Shown: piece by piece, positions 21,662 through 36,400 of the stretch
How positions within the stretch are numbered: position 1 is the first letter of the stretch
Layout of the letters: every line of letters begins with the position of its first letter
DNA from: Rhodosorus marinus
Taxonomy: Eukaryota > Rhodophyta > Stylonematophyceae > Stylonematales > Stylonemataceae
DNA length: 64,000 nt
NCBI GenBank assembly: GCA_029953675.1
Contig: JAMWBK010000006.1
Location: 1,736,001 to 1,800,000 of the forward strand
Reading direction: 5' to 3'
The notes under the pieces: generated by a model
Told to the model about the DNA's origin: nothing
Seen by the model: only the letters and a program-made list of their open reading frames with translations
The model's database searches: none
Position numbers and translations under genes: made by a program

Positions 21662-22993
21662 TCACTTTGTGTCAGCCGAGTCCGCAGCCGCCACTCCCTT
21701 TCCGAGCCTTTCAATTTCATGAACAATCTCCTCAACTCCGGCAAGGAAATTGACCTTCATGTGGTAGTCGTCTCCAACCGTCAGGTCTGCAGAACACAAG
21801 GAAATTGGTCGTCGATCAGGAGGATGTTCCAAAACTAAACAGTAGGATGCTAAAGGATACAACTGGTTTGTCCTTTGATGAAAAACGGGGACTCACCCAA
21901 AATTCGTGTTCCTTCTCCATTGGTTGCAACACCCCCAGCTTGTTCGATGATGAAAGCGAGTGGAGCGCATTCGCACAGCAAGTGAGCATCTGGCTTCACC
22001 AGGGCACCCCCTAGTCGATTGAAACGCACAAAGTATGGCACTCAGTAAAGAAGGTCCTCCCGTGGAGCAGTTTCTGCCGTCAACGCCTTACCGTTCGGCA
22101 TCATTAAAGCAACGTTTCCAGCCATGCATCCGGTATGGTACATCTTCACATCATGGTTGGAATCGACGTAGTTCTTAACGCCCTTCCCGAGCGGCGTGTT
22201 AGAGGAAACAATCGTCCTCTTTCCGTACACGGCGGTCGATTTTTCTTTGATGGTAAGCCTCTGATCGGGCTGCAGAAAGTACTGCATCGCAACTGGATGC
22301 AGTACGAATGAGTACAATCCGTGACCCATGGTGTAGTACAAGACTGTGGAGGGCCCGTAGACAACGAATCCGGCTGCTACTTGATCGGAGGCCTTCTGCT
22401 TGAGGTCGATGTACTTGCCCGGGAGAGATGTGGACGACTTTCTCTTGTAAATGGAGAAGATCGTTCCGCATACGGGTTGGTCCACAGCCCTGGGGTCAGC
22501 GTCCAGAGCGGAAATGCAGACAACGTAACCTCCATGAGGTACTTCCTCCGGGAAAGTCAGCGGCTGCTCGCGGCTCTTCGCCAAAATAAGACAGGAATAA
22601 CCATCATGTGCCAGAGATCTGTACAAAAGTCTCGTTGCAAACTCTGATGTTATCTGTTGCGTTCCGACCTGCCCGTATCTAACCACACCCAAATTTCCAC
22701 ATAATCCGTAAGACTTCGCGCCGACCAGCCGAGGGAATAGCTTCCAGCAGGTGCTCTTACGTTATAGTTTCAGACCCCTCCGCGACAAAAGCCGAGATTG
22801 CGTGAGTTTGGGTAGCAATATCATCGAGAAGACGCACAATCTCTCCCGTATAATCGACAGGCGATGACATAAACGTCCTCCTTACATGCGACGGGAAAAC
22901 AGTCGCCGCCTTCGATACCTTCGAGGACAGATTTCCCCCGAGGGGAGACATTGGTGACTTGAGGTGAACGTCCCTTGCAAACAAAATGCGCAC
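21662..22993 (-). CDS. FBPase-family protein with an altered metal-binding motif
   Basis: Four exons (22993-22761, 22678-22092, 22010-21897, 21786-21662) join in phase to 352 residues, near the usual 330-340 of class I fructose-1,6-bisphosphatase. Family blocks are clear: YTGEIVRLLDDIATQTHAIS, GTIFSIYKRKS, DQVAAGFVVYGPSTVLYYTMG, YHTGCMAGNV, and CECAPLAFIIEQAGGVATNG. The catalytic DPLDGSS motif, however, reads SALDADP at residues 134-140: the first metal Asp is Ser134 and the upstream Glu pair of SEED is AKSR, while Asp137 and the later Glu of the CECAP block remain. Activity as FBPase is therefore doubtful. Read without splicing, a stop would follow DLLY; it lies in an intron. The start is uncertain and an upstream exon is possible. 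Confidence 0.8.
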
Positions 22994-25120
22994 AGAAGGC
23001 CCTCGTCAGAAACCAAACTAGATCTTCCATAAGGAGAGCGGAGACAACAAAAACCCAAGGATCCGTCTTAGACTTACATCATACGGGGAGCCTCTATTTG
23101 ACCTGAACCAAAAAAACAACACCGCAACTCCTCTCTCTCCTCAGAAAACTTGCTTCTCAATCCTAGAAAGTCTTGTGCACCCAAAGCGATCCTCTTCAAG
23201 GTCCCCCTCCCACAACGATCAACGTAGCGGAAGCAAAAACAGGGTCTCTTCTCAAAGCCAGCGATATCGGTTAAAAGGTAAACTTCCAAAATTCATTCAC
23301 CACATGTGCTTCCAAGGCACACAAAGGCTTGGTAGGCAGATACTCTTCTACCAAAACAGGCACACAAGAGCGTGTGTATTCAAAGAAGCAGTTGACGGAA
23401 AGTAGTCATCTAGTGGTGTGACGACCAGTCATCTCACCAATCTATCCCGATCGTCTTCAACTAACAGAACGTCCTCTCCCAACTCTGGTCTTCATCCGCC
23501 ACAGAAAAGGAATCCATAAAAATAGAAAAAACCCATCTGGCTGGTTATTCTCACAAAATTAAAACTCAAAATTGGACACGTGGATGATTCAATGTGGATT
23601 GACACATATATCAAAAACTAAAGCTGACATTATTGGCCATCATCAATTATATCTTGCCTTTATTTCAGAAATACTTCGTTTCATTGGCCACAAGTTCTTG
23701 AATAATGTACAAGATACTGATGTTGATCATCATTAACCAATGATTTAACCTACGGGCTAACGTTGTCGAATATAATTCGTTAAAAGTCAACTGTGGTATA
23801 GACAAAAGAGGAATTATTTGCTAAAAACCAAGATCAGAAAGATTAAAAACTAGTTGTTTTATGAGCTTAAGAACTCGCACCTTCGATTTCCTACCCTTTT
23901 GTTTTGCTTAGTATCGCCGAACTCTTCTATTTCGTTCCATTTTGCTCTGAATCGTCTAAAACAAAGCTTTCAGCTTTTTTTTAAAGAAATTAGTCAGGCC
24001 TTCACATCCTACAGTTCTCAACCACAGGTCAATATTCCCCAACCGCGCCAAGGGTAAAAAAGAAATCCCCTATTGCGCACCATACAAAAATCACCGAAGT
24101 GTTCGTTAAATTTCTTATAATTGATAGTTCCCGACGACAGCAGATGCTTATCAACCGGTGGGAACACACATGAAAAACCCTTCATCATTCCACGAATATT
24201 TTCTCTCCCACCGAAGCAAGCCAGTTTTGCTACCCCTTCCACTTCAATCCCTTATACTCCCCCTTTTAAAGTAATAATTGATAAATAACGATTCCCGAAT
24301 TCGAACCTAGGGGGGTTCTCCCACAATTCCAGGGTTTTCACCATCCTCTGATTTTTAGTAATGTTTATCACGATATGCGTCCTAATTAACGCAATTTTTT
24401 GAACTATACGGGATATAGAAGTCCAACGGATTTTGTGGATGATGTGGGACGCACAAGGGTTTGTTGAGGCCGTCATTTGTTTTTTTTAATATTTTGCCGA
24501 AATCCTTCATTTTCGATGGTCTCGATCGATACTCGCTTTTTTTTACTTTTGTTTTTAAAGTTGAAGTTCTTTTTTTTTTGATTTTGCTTCGGCCATTTGG
24601 GACGTGGCAATTTCTTCCTTAGGGGGGTTAGGGAGAGAGGAGGAGGAAGTGGAAGCGGGGCTGGTGAAGGGGGTTTATTAAGAATGCCGGATTGACTTGA
24701 TTATTATTATTTTTATCTACTATTTTGGATTTTTGCGGTTGGGGAAGCGGGCGGAGATGGAGCGGAGGGCTTGGAATGGAGAGGTGAAAGACTCCAAAAT
24801 TGACCTTTTTTGTTGTGTGGGTGGGGTAGAGATCTGTGGATGGTGAATGAACGACAAAGGAACCAGAGATTTGTTTTGGCTGGATTTTTGGAGGGGTGAG
24901 GATTAAAAACTGGTCTGGTTGTGTGTTGAATTCTCTGATGAGGCGGCTAGATTTCTGCTGTCTTTTTTTTTTTTGGGGGGGGAAGGTTGCTAGTGGGTTC
25001 TGGGGTTGGGTAAGGTTCACTGTATTTCTAAGTGGTAACGGATGAGCGTGCGGATCGGGGAGGGGAGAGGGGAAGGTGGTGAGCTGGTGGTTTTTTTTCC
25101 CTTCGTGATTTGGTGTAGGT
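22994..25120. other. 2.1-kb divergent promoter region between two FBPase-family genes
   Basis: It separates the minus-strand FBPase-like gene from the plus-strand pyrophosphatase-FBPase fusion. There is an AT-rich part at 23560-23900, then poly-T and poly-G tracts from 24480 to 25110. The minus-strand open frame 24628-25245 is Ser/Pro low-complexity and overlaps the start of the fusion gene, so I treat it as a shadow. No RNA gene was seen. Confidence 0.5.
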
Positions 25121-27491
25121 ATGGTGAAGAGGAGAAAGGGCAGTATCGTTGAGGAGGAAGCGACTGCAGATAAAAAGTCGAAAATGTGTTTGGGGAACTC
25201 GGAGTATAGTGTCGTTCGCGGCCCAGCAAGCGAGGGGGAGATCAAGTTCTACTTCCAGAAGGATGGCGCTGGCATCATCAACCCGCTCAACGACATTCCT
25301 TTGTTCGCTGACAAGGAGAAGGGAATTCTCAACATGGTTGTTGAGATCCCCAAGGAGACAAACGCAAAGCTTGAGCTCAAGACTGGAGATCCGCTTTCGC
25401 CTATAATCCAGGATGAAAAGAAGGGCAAGAAGCGCTATGTGCACAACGTGTTTCCGTACAAGGGCTACATCTGGAACTATGGATGCTTCCCGCAGACGTG
25501 GGAGAATCCCACCGAGGTTCACATGGAGACAGGAGCGCTGGGAGATGGCGATCCTCTGGATGTTTGCGAAATCGGGTCCGCGATTGCCTCCGTCGGCGAG
25601 GTGAAACAGGTAAAAGTCCTCGGTGTCCTCGGAATGATCGATGAAGGAGAAATGGATTGGAAAGTAATCGTTGTCGACGTTAACGACCCGCTTGCTCCGC
25701 TTCTGAATGATGTCGAAGATCTCAAGACGTATGTGTAGATTAGAACCCCATACGCCTTCCACCCTTTCGGGGCATGGAAGCTGAAATATCACGTTGCTTA
25801 TCTCGCAGGATGATGCCAGGTCTGCTTCATGCAACGTTCTCCTGGTTCCGAACCTACAAGATTCCGGATGGAAAGCCCATAAACGTTTTCGCTTTCAGGG
25901 AAAATGTGCAGTCGGCTGAATATGCCATGGACATTGTGAAGGAATGCCATACTTCCTGGCAAATGGTCCTTGACGGAAAGCTCAAGCATAAGAAAGTAAA
26001 CCCTGCGAACACCAGCCTGAAGAACTCTTTTACGATCACGTCCGAGCAAGCAGAGGTAGGTTTGCCCATGGCGATGGACGTCCGCGGAATGGGGCCCTAG
26101 TCTAACATGTTCGATCTCCGTGCTGCAGGAGATTCTAACTCAATCTGGCAACGATATGAATGGTTCTGCGCCTAGCCTCGGTGAACGCCAAAGTTCGCTT
26201 CTCGATTTGCGGACCGTTCCCCTGCCCGACTTCCAGGCTGATAACAAGGCACTTGCTGGAAAGCCGATGATGACCTTGAAGCGGTTCTGCATGGAAATGC
26301 AGAGAAGGTAGGAGTGACTCACTGTATCTGGTAGAATGGTCGTTTGTGAACTTGCTAACTTATAGTGGGACCTGAAATCCGCTTGCCCATTTAGGTTCCC
26401 GCATGGAAGTAACGACCTTTCGCTGTTGTTGACCGAACTAGGCGTTGCATTCAAGTGCATACGCTCATTCCTCCGAGACGCTCCGAATGCGGAGTTCTCT
26501 ACTCTCCTGGAATTCGCGAACACCCAGATGCATGCATCGCTCGCCGCGTCCGGTCTTTGTTGCATGATCTTCTCCTCTCAGTACAAGACGACAATGCCGA
26601 TTGAAGAGGGAAGCGACCAGGGCAACTACATCGTCGTGTTCAACCCACTCACAGGGGCGACGGGAGGAACGCTTGGAACGATCTTCTCGGTTTATTCCCG
26701 AAAGTCCACCGCCGGAAGCTCCGGAGACTCTTTTGATCTTCTATCAAGAACGGGATATGAGCAGGTGGCGGCCGGCTATTGTATTTATGCTTCGTACACC
26801 GCGTTTGTGCTATCGATGGGATACGGCACTCACATTTTCCTACTCGACAGCATATCTGGGCATTTCGTCATCTCTCAACAGCACGTGAAGATTCCCAAAA
26901 CTGGTCCTGTGTACAGCATCAACACTGCACAGCTGAGCAATGTAAGTTGATGATTTTGTGCGTACGGAAGCTTATTCCCTGCACGCCAGAGTAGAAGCTT
27001 ACGGGGTTCTGGCTCCTACGCTTGCTGATATGACTTTTTCAGGCAAACGAGCCCATTCGTAAATTCGTTGCGGAATGCGATGAGGAATCTAGCGGCAAAT
27101 TCTATCGATACGAGGACAATGTGGTCGCGAACTTCCATCGAGTGCTTACAAGTGGAGGAGTTATGATGAAGGCTGGTCCATCAGGCGAAGACCTTGCAAC
27201 CTTCCTGGGCATGGCCGCGCCGCTGGCCTACATTGCCCGTCAGGCCGGTGGCCGAGCAAGCGTCGGGAAGAGACCTGTCCTTGAGCTCAACTCATGGTAT
27301 GCAACCTCCTTCCTGGAAAAGCTACGCGTGCACATATCTGAACCCCTGCCTCGGTTTTTTTCAGGAACCTTGACATGGCCGTGCCGCTCTACATTGGGTC
27401 TGCGGATGACGTATCTAGAATCGAGGAACTCTTCGGGGAAACCAAGCTTGAAATCCTTGTTGATCCAGACAACCACCTCAGAGTGGAGTAA
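25121..27491 (+). CDS. Soluble inorganic pyrophosphatase fused to an FBPase-like domain
   Basis: Six exons (25121-25728, 25809-26055, 26129-26307, 26395-26941, 27043-27296, 27365-27491) join in phase to 653 residues. Residues 1-285 are a class I pyrophosphatase with the active-site set kept: Glu75, Lys83 and Glu85 in [13 protein letters not shown], Arg105, Tyr116 and Tyr120, Asp142/144/147 in GDGDPLDV, Asp174, Asp179 and Lys181 in DEGEMDWKV, and Tyr219-Lys220 in TYKIPDG. After a linker at about 286-330, residues 332-653 are FBPase-like: [63 protein letters not shown]. The metal motif DPLDG is NPLTG (Asn428, Thr431) and the later catalytic Glu is Met584. Pyrophosphate hydrolysis is expected; sugar phosphatase activity is not. 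The junction introns are phase 0 and phase 2 and show no internal stop. Confidence 0.85.
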
Positions 27492-30400
27492 GGAGTAGCC
27501 CTGCTGTGAGGCCGAACAATTTCTGTTTTAGTCATCTCCACCTAATCAAAGCCGCGGACAAAAGGCTTCATCATGATAACTTCTTCGTGTGGATTACATA
27601 GCACCGCACGGGGCTCAATGAGGAAGTGACAAGCATCTGGAGTGGTGCACGAGCAACAGGAAGTACTCAAGACTCCATTTGCTCACGATTGTGGTGTGCT
27701 GGAGAACAAGCAAAACTCGTTATTGACTCTTGAGTTGTTTTGAGCATTCGTCGTGCTCCGCATATACGGTTTTTCTAAAAGAGTAAACTTTTGTACAACA
27801 TAATTTGAAGATCGCTCCTAAGTGCCCTTTTGTTTTCCTAAACTTCAAAGGGGTTTGTTAGCTCGCCAAGGGAGGAAGGCTGATGCTGTTGATGCCAAAT
27901 GGTGTCGTAGTAGACTTTCTCAAGGCAAAGGCCACAGGCATCAGCAGCTTTTGGAACCTTGCGCCTATCCTTAAGTGCAAAAAGCTCATCAATGTCATCT
28001 AGGCTGTATCGCTTCGACGCCACTGCGAATGACATGCCCATAACATTGCGTAGCATCCGATGAAGCGCGCCGTCGAGGTCAAACTGTACACGAAATGCTC
28101 CTTGACCTTCATCGACAAGTTCGATTGAGCGAATACACTTGACGGGCTGAACCGCCGCCACCCCCTTATTCGCACGATTAGCAAAGGACGTGAAGTCATG
28201 CGTTCCAACAAACTTGTCAAGTGCCTCTGCAAGAAGGTTCAAGTCACATTTTTGCCATTGCAGGGCTCTCCGCTGCCGTTCCAACGGGTTTACAAAACGT
28301 CCAAGCTGAAAACTGTAAGAATAAACTTTGCCCCGCGAATCGAAAATCGCGTGGAAGGGGAGCGTAGACTCTTTGCCTGTTGGAGGTCGAGCCACTTCCA
28401 TATCAGTGACCCTGACATCCGCCGCAAGCATTCGATTTAGCGCGAACTGCACTCTGACAATTTGTTCTTCATCCTGAAACTCGTCGACGTCAAAATGCGC
28501 AACCTGGCCGAGAGCGTGCACCCCAGAGTCAGTTCTCGACGCCCCTACAACTTGAGTTGGCTTCTGAAACCTCGTCGAAACCGCCTCCTGCAGAACTCCT
28601 TGGACCGATCTCGCCCCTTTCCTCGTCTGCGCTTGCCACCCTTGAAAGTTCGTTCCATCGTACAGAACCTTCATCCGCAACCGACACTTGGCAGTTCCAT
28701 TTCCAGAAGTTCCGTTCCCAATTCCGCTCGCGCTACACACCCATCCCAGAACCTTGCTTCTAACAAAAGGTCCTGAACTCCTCTCAAATCGATCCATCGC
28801 CCCACCGCCCTACCTTCGGCCTCCGTCGGGAAGCCGCGCTCTCACAAACATCTTCGCTCTTAACTGGAAATGTTAGCTCCATCCACTTCCCGCTCTCATC
28901 GCCGCAGTGGCGGTAAGTACGCTTTGTCGATGCCTTTGGACGCTTCAACAGATGAGAACCGGCAAAACCGTAGCAAACCTAGCGAGGCTGTTGACGGTCT
29001 GGATGACTTACTGTTCCGCCAAGACCCGTAGACCAGTACTAGTCCGGTGAGGAAGCATTCGTCATGGATGGCGATGAAGACGACATCGATCTTGAGTCGC
29101 GGCGTCGCCTGGTCCCCTCGGAGAAGTGGGATCCGTCCTGACTACAGCGGGATGGTGGGAGGAAACCGTCGCTGTATTTGCTCCAACACGGGAAGATGGC
29201 GCTGAAGGAGACCGGGCAGCAGAGTACGACGTTCTCATCAAGAGTAGAGACTTATGTTCGAGCTCGTCATCGAACTCACGTCGCTGGTGCTTCCTTCGGG
29301 CTCGTTGGTCGACTCCCTACGTCGACAAAACAGCTGCGGGCAAAACTAGCTGCAGAGCACAAAGCGCGGTCGCCATCGGGAAGCATCTTCACAGGCGCGC
29401 ATACGGCACACCTTTGCCCTGAACAAAATCGAGGATCCAACGTACTTCCGATCAAATCACGCGGAGCTACAGTAGTGCCATCGAAGCCATTAGCAAGCTT
29501 CACGATGCCAACGAAAACCCTAGCCAATATAGCGAAGCTGATGACAGTCTACTCAACCCCTAGGTGTGGATGACTGGCGCTTCCGCCCAGACCTGCCGCA
29601 AACTCAGTCATTCACAGCTCTCCCGAAGCTCTGTCGGAGAAAGATACGATGCTCAAAGCCCCAAGCTGAGCGTTCGTTACGCGTTGCTCGAAAGCTCAAG
29701 TTGGAGCAGTTCTGAGACCAACACAGCATCTCCGCGGGTCGTCTAGATTCTGGGTACTGGTCCAGCTGTGGATGACTGACTCTCCCGTCAAGACTTCACT
29801 GGAAAGGGTCAGTCATCCAGAGCTCTTTTCGAGGCCGCCGCAGAGACGAATAGGACAAAGAAGATCTCGTTCGGCCCTATTGATTGCTGGGTACTTGAAA
29901 AGGTCCATAGCCGTGCTCAAAACCTTCATCTCTGTGTGCGTCCGGAAGATTTTCATTTCACTTCAGCAAGCTCGCCATGACAGAGCTTCGACAGTTCATT
30001 TCAATTAAGCAAGCTCGCTATGACAGAGCTCAGACAGTTCATTTCACCTCAGCAAGCTCGTTAGGCCAGCAAGGAAGTTTCAACTTGAGTGGAACGAAGC
30101 GTCGGTGACCAGTGCCTCATCGACTCGTGTTGAGGAGGATCGTCAGAATGGCCGAAAACGCGATCCAAGTTGATCCTAATATGCAATGGAACTTTGCTGA
30201 GTAGAGAGAGACTGCGTCCGATGGGATTGGAATTGAGATGCGAACGATGATAAGCTGCATCTAGCGAAGACTGAACAGGACGTTTTTCGAGTTGATCAGC
30301 ACGGATGTGAAGGGGCGTCTTGAGGTCTGCCGGAGTCGAGCTTCGTACTGACAACGAGGAGGTTACTTTTTAAGCTTTGGAGCTCTGGAAGAAGCGGAAT

Positions 30401-33400
30401 CCAGAGGGACTATGAGAAGAACTTGTAGCGATGTTGAGCGTAGGCTAGAACGGAGCAACTCTGGCGAGCTTGAAGGCTGCTCGAATTTTGACCTCAACGG
30501 AACATATGTTGCGACGGCATTAGCCATTTGTATGAGCGACTGGATGATGGGGGCTTAGTGTGTTGTTTTCGATTTAGTGGGTCTGATAGCAGGGTTCCAG
30601 TGAGCTTCTCGGAGCGATTATCAGGTATCAGGTAGACGCGGGTGTCTTGGGGACTTTGGACTAGCTGCCATGTTCAGAAAAACTTTCAAGGTTCAGAAGA
30701 GCAATCCGATGCGGTCTACAGACCGAAAGAAGCTCCGCGGACTCGTCCTGAAGTTGTATCCTGCCGCGGAGCCTGAAATCGACAGAATGATTCCCATAGG
30801 TGATGTGGAAGTCCTGGTATTAAAGCTGAGTAACAAGGTAATGCGCAACTCTCACTGCCAGCCCAAAGAGCAAAAACCAGCAATGTTCTCTTTGTAATTT
30901 GCAATGACTCATTCCTCCTTCGCGCTTTTCCGCTTGATGATGACCAGTGCACGGTATGGTCCCTAAACGTTGAACAAGGGCAACCAGCTCAAGGAGGGCT
31001 CGATAAGTTCGGTCAACCCATGTTCTTTGCCGCTCAATACGAGGAAGATAAGCTCGTCTATCCAACAGTTTATTCCTTGTGGATTGAACCGAACATGATG
31101 CCTGTGATGTTCACCCACGTAGAGGTGCGCAAAAATTTGAAAACAGCGATCCCTGGTGCTTGGTCAGCTCAATCATCTAGGCCAGGCAAGCTTGGAAGGT
31201 TTGCCGCTCCTGAAACCAGCTCCTGATACGGGTTACCAATCCCAAACTTTATCCTACGCTTCGAGAAGGTGAGCAGGTACATTTTTGGTGGAGCAGACTT
31301 GATGATGGCAGGCGTCCTGAAGCGAAGGAATGGTACATTTGGTGGAATGAGCAAAGGCCAGCCCCGTTGTATTGTATCGGTTGAGAACCCCCTTCCTTAT
31401 GCAGTTGGGCCCTTGCTTCTGGGAGAGCAGGAAGCTGCTGCGAGAAAAGGAAAAGCGTGAGTACCGCACCGTCGCTTCCGTTGATTCTCCCTTCTGGTTA
31501 TTTGATGTGCTCACGTACATTTTTTTGAACGTCGTAACTACCCCGTGTTCAGCCTCAAAGTTTTGCATCATTACGGTGACTCGCTTTGGAGTTTTGGTGG
31601 AGGATCCAAACCGAATGAGGGCTTTGAGCTTTCATCCATTCGACCTTTCGAGATCGCAGTGAGCGCTGAGGACACCAAAGATGCAGGACGTGATCTGAAG
31701 GAAGCGGAAACCAAGGGGCAGCCAGTATTCTCAACCGACCAGGATCGCTCAGAGGGTGTTGGAGAGCTCGTCAATCAGGCTGAAGGTCTGAGCGTAGAAG
31801 ATCAGGCTGCGGGTACGACCGACTGCCCCCCCAGCAAAGTGCTCAGGGTTTAGAAATGCTCACGTTCATTGCGACCATAGATGGTGAAAATAGGTTTCCT
31901 GAGTATCGCCTAGACCCCGCGCAGGTGGATGAGGATCCGGATCGAGCTCTGCAATATGCGTTCGTTATAACGGTGGGGAAGTTGTACAGGGATGGGAAGT
32001 ACCCAGTTGCAGCGTCGTGGCTGTATGAAGAGTACATCAAGCACATAGCGCCGGATCTGGATTTAGCGAGGACCGGTTCTAAAAACTTTTCCCTCTTTCT
32101 GAGGGCAATGTCTAAGCGGCATTATTGCAAGGTAACCACCCTAAACCTACGCATTGTCACTTTCGGGTGCAACCCAAGGCTCACATTTCTCTGTGTCGGG
32201 CTTCCGTTCACAGACAAAGGAGGTTGAAGGTGAACTTCAGCTGGCGCTCGTGAGTCTGAAGAATGTAGATGCTCTTGGGAAACAACTAGCGGCGGTGGGA
32301 TCTGACAACGAGAGCACCTGTGAGGGAGCCCAAACGGACGGGATATCTGCCGAGGATATGGACGATCTGCTGGTACAAGTCTTCATGCAGGCTGTACGAG
32401 TCGGTCTTGATCCTGAAGAGGATGCCGAGAGGTTTCCAATGGAGTCGAGTGCCTTCTACTCAAAGGTGCTTGTCTCGTGCCAGCCTCACGATCTCCCGAT
32501 CGATGTGAAGAAGTCTTCGTTCAAGAAGCTGTCCGCCTTCCTCAAGTACCTTGCCAAAGAAAAGTATTGCAAACTAAAGGAGGCGAGAGGTAATTCGTAG
32601 CCCCAAACTCCCACTAGTTTGTCGCTATATGTCGTGCGGGATTCGCGGTTGACATCTTCTTCGCCGGTGACGGTCTGTCGACTGGACTACAGGACAGACC
32701 CTGATCTTGGGAGTGAACAGAGAGCACTCGGACATCAAGAATTACAAACCATACGAAATGGGTTCGCAAAGAAAGCGGACTGGATCCACCCCAGCGTCTG
32801 AGGCTTCTCCTCCTAAGCTAGAAACTATGCTCAAGCCTCATCAGCAACAGGCCAAGTTATTTAAGGACATGAGCTACAATCCACAGGGAGAATACTCGAA
32901 GAAGACAGCCTCGGAAGTTCTTGAAAGGTACGATCGTCAAGCTTGTTGGGGACTGCGGCGGCACCCTGCGCTTGGATTATCTAAATCCTGATCGGAGCCA
33001 TGATCTTGGGTTTGGACTGGCAAACAGATACGTTCAAGAGCGGAAGTTGGTCCTAGAGGACAATAGGGACCCTAGACTTCGAGTCATCGTTGTGGATGAC
33101 GTGCTCATGAGATCGTTATCTAAGCCTTCCGGTGATGAACCGGAACAAGTTGCTAGTGGTGGGCGCACAAGCTTCAGAACAATTCAGGAGCGGTTCCTGA
33201 GTCGTCTTGAGATTTACTATGCAGTTGAGGCCCCAGGCGGTGGAAGGAAAGTGAGGAAAGGTGAAGTGCCAAAGGTCAAGGTAAGTTTGCTTCAGAGGGC
33301 ATATCCAGGTTTCTTGTTCGACGCGATTATATTTTCCTCGTGTTCTGAAAAGAAGCTTGTTGACACGTATTGACGGGCTAGGTTACTTGCGAAGATCGGC

Positions 33401-36400
33401 AAGGAGGTCGAAAGCATGTGACGAAATGTCATGGGATTGAGCTTTATGGAGTGGATCCAAAAGTGCTGGCGACTAAATGTCAGGTAGCCTTTGCATGTAC
33501 AGCTAGTACCCACGCGATGCCTGGAAAGAACAACACAGCAGTGGAGGTATGAAGCGCACTCGAACTGTCCACATGTTCGGAATTTTCACCTCGGCTAGAA
33601 TCTCACACCCGAGCGCTTGTATTTCTTTTTTTTAACGTCGACTCAGGTACGTATCCAGGGTGACGTCTCCGGGAAATTAGAAGAGCTGCTAGTTAAGGAG
33701 TTTCATATTCCAAGGCATCGTATTGACTCTCGTTGAGACGGGTTGATAGATGCCTCGGGAACTGAATTTTCCTGCTACATGTACAGAGGGAGGACTCGAG
33801 TCCTCCGATCGTTATCCAGGTGATACCCGACCAATAGTTTTGCTAGATGGGGAATGGACAAAGAAGAAACCGATTTCTGTACTGTTTCTCTCTGTCAGTA
33901 CATATAGGACACTTAACTTCCTAAAACCAAGTTCTCAGATACGTTGATTCCTTTAGGGCCATCAAGAACCGAGGTCCAAGCCGCCAAACCAAGAACCATG
34001 GAATTCCAAGTCTTTTGAGAACCTGGTTTCCAAAAGGCATTCTCGGTTGTGTTCAGAAACTCAGTTCGCAGTTAATCTCAGGGGTGTACGACGTCCCGGC
34101 ATTGGGTTGCTTCTTGCGGCTCAACCCTCGTTTCATCCATAGGAGGGCTCTCTTGGCTGTCAAAATACTTTCAGCGGCAGTTGTGGAACGCTCAGGCTGT
34201 CCTTCGCTTCTGTGTGCTGATATACAAGACTTAGCAGCGGCGAAATGCGATACGAACACAATAAACAAAACCACTGCGAGGTCAGCTGATCTTCTCGACG
34301 CGTGCAATGCTTCGTAAGGATAGCCATCACTGGATCCGATCGATCACCACAACGGAAACCTGAGGGGGGAGATGTAGCCATTTACTCACCATTATTACCA
34401 CGAATGAATGCATCTCCATACGTATTCTTCAACTCGGACGCGACATACTCTTCCGTCTGCTCGAGCGCAATGTTCATGTACCCATCCAAGCTCGCCAGGA
34501 TCCCACGATACTCAACTCCAGTATTCAACTTGACGATCACCGGCCTACCAAGAACCGCCTTGAGGAAATCCGAGGGAGAACTAGTGTTGCCAGACATCAT
34601 AAAAGAGAAAAAGCAAACGCCGCAGACACGACTTGGAAAAGTATCCTATTCAACTCTTTGATTTTTCCAAAACCAAAAAAAAAAAAGAATGCGGCGTTCA
34701 ATCCAGATTAAATAGCCCGAACTTCTTCACCCTCAACGTGGTCACGAGAAGAAACAGCGTAGAAGAAGACTTGTACGATCGCTCCAAACAAGAAGACTCC
34801 CGATATTGTAAAAAAACTTCCCACAGGCTGCAAAGTCGTTGCTCGATTTTCCCAATTCGAAGGAGACCGCAAGAGTCCATGGTGATGAATACCAGCTACA
34901 CTAAGAAGGAAACGTTAACCGGATTGTTGCCGATGTGAATGCGGCTTCGACTTGTGGACGGCGTTCACCAACGAAGCAACGGGTTTGTTTTTCAAACAAG
35001 TCAGACCTACTGGAGAGCACGGTTTGGAAAGATAGCTAGTCCTGAAGCCAGCTGTTGAGTCCCGCCAGTAATCCACAAAATCGTGACTCCGACAATGCTA
35101 TTAATTGGAAGGCGATAAGGAAAGCTTGTCGAATGCCAGTAAGGGTGTGGACGGCTACGCTGCAAAGCAGGACGTTCGAACAGAGAATAACTTTTCCATG
35201 TCGTGGAAGAAGCAATCTCCGGGATCAGCTAATCATCTATGCATCGGCGCTGGGAAGGAATTTCGACTCTTCCACTGGCGCGGCCGATAACCTTTGAAGT
35301 AAGGACCTCCACTGAAAATGGGAGCAAGGACGTTCGGTAGAGCGGCTCTCATCAGTTTTTGAAACGTAGTTTTATACTCTGCTGGCGGCTATTTTTTTGA
35401 TGAGGAAATGCGATGGTCGTTTTCAATTTGGTTAGTGCTGAAGACCGTGAGTTGGGAGCTCAACTTCCCAACGGTTTTCGGGATAGTTGATGACCTTTTC
35501 AGTGGGTTGCTGCTTCTTGGGTACGGATTTTTAGCTTATGCCTTCTATGGCTGCTGACCTGAAAGAGCTACCAAATTCCTCGGGAAGCTGTGATCAACTA
35601 GCCACGTCCAGCAGCAGGGCTTCATCATTGGTCCTTCTTTGCACATGTGCAGTCCAATGGGTACCGATAGTGCTTCTGTCCTGAAGGACGCGCACACACT
35701 CCGTGAATCAGAGCCTCCTAAGGATCCGTGGAATCCCTGATCTACAATGGATGTAGTCATCAAGCCGGCGTTGACTATCATTCGTAAACTTCGTTGTCTG
35801 CGGGGCCTTCCACGACACCACCGTAGCTTTCCTGAAAGCCTCTGCGCCTGCGTCTGCGTTGGGCGTAAACGAAAGTAGTGGCAGCCAGCGCAGCAACTCC
35901 AAGACTAGCAAACACGATGAGGACGATCCATCCTGCAGCAAGACCGCCACCGCCACCATTGTCGCCGCCATCGCCACCATTGTCGCCGCCGTCGCCACCA
36001 TTGTCGCCGCCATCGCCACCATTGTCGCCGCCATCGCCACCATTGTCGCCATCTGCAGGGTTTGGCTCCAAAGTGACGTCAGCAGAGTCCTGCGGCGCCA
36101 AAGAAGGATTAAAAGGAGAGAAGAGCCCCGTCGAACGGAAGAGAAAGAGTACAGTTCAAGATCAGATTCGTAAAGGCTCCTCAGAATTGCCAAACCGTAA
36201 CCCGTAGGGTGCAAAAGAAACGCACCGATGGTATGTCCATCAGAACGGTGAAAACTGCATCGTAGAATTCTTGACCCTCTAACTTCTCCACCATCGCATC
36301 CGCCTGTTCCTCCTCCACGTTTACAACGAAGGTGAGGTCAGTTTGTGAAGGGGTCTCCCGATCAGCCTGAAGGTTGATCTCCACATTGTCGGATTGCACA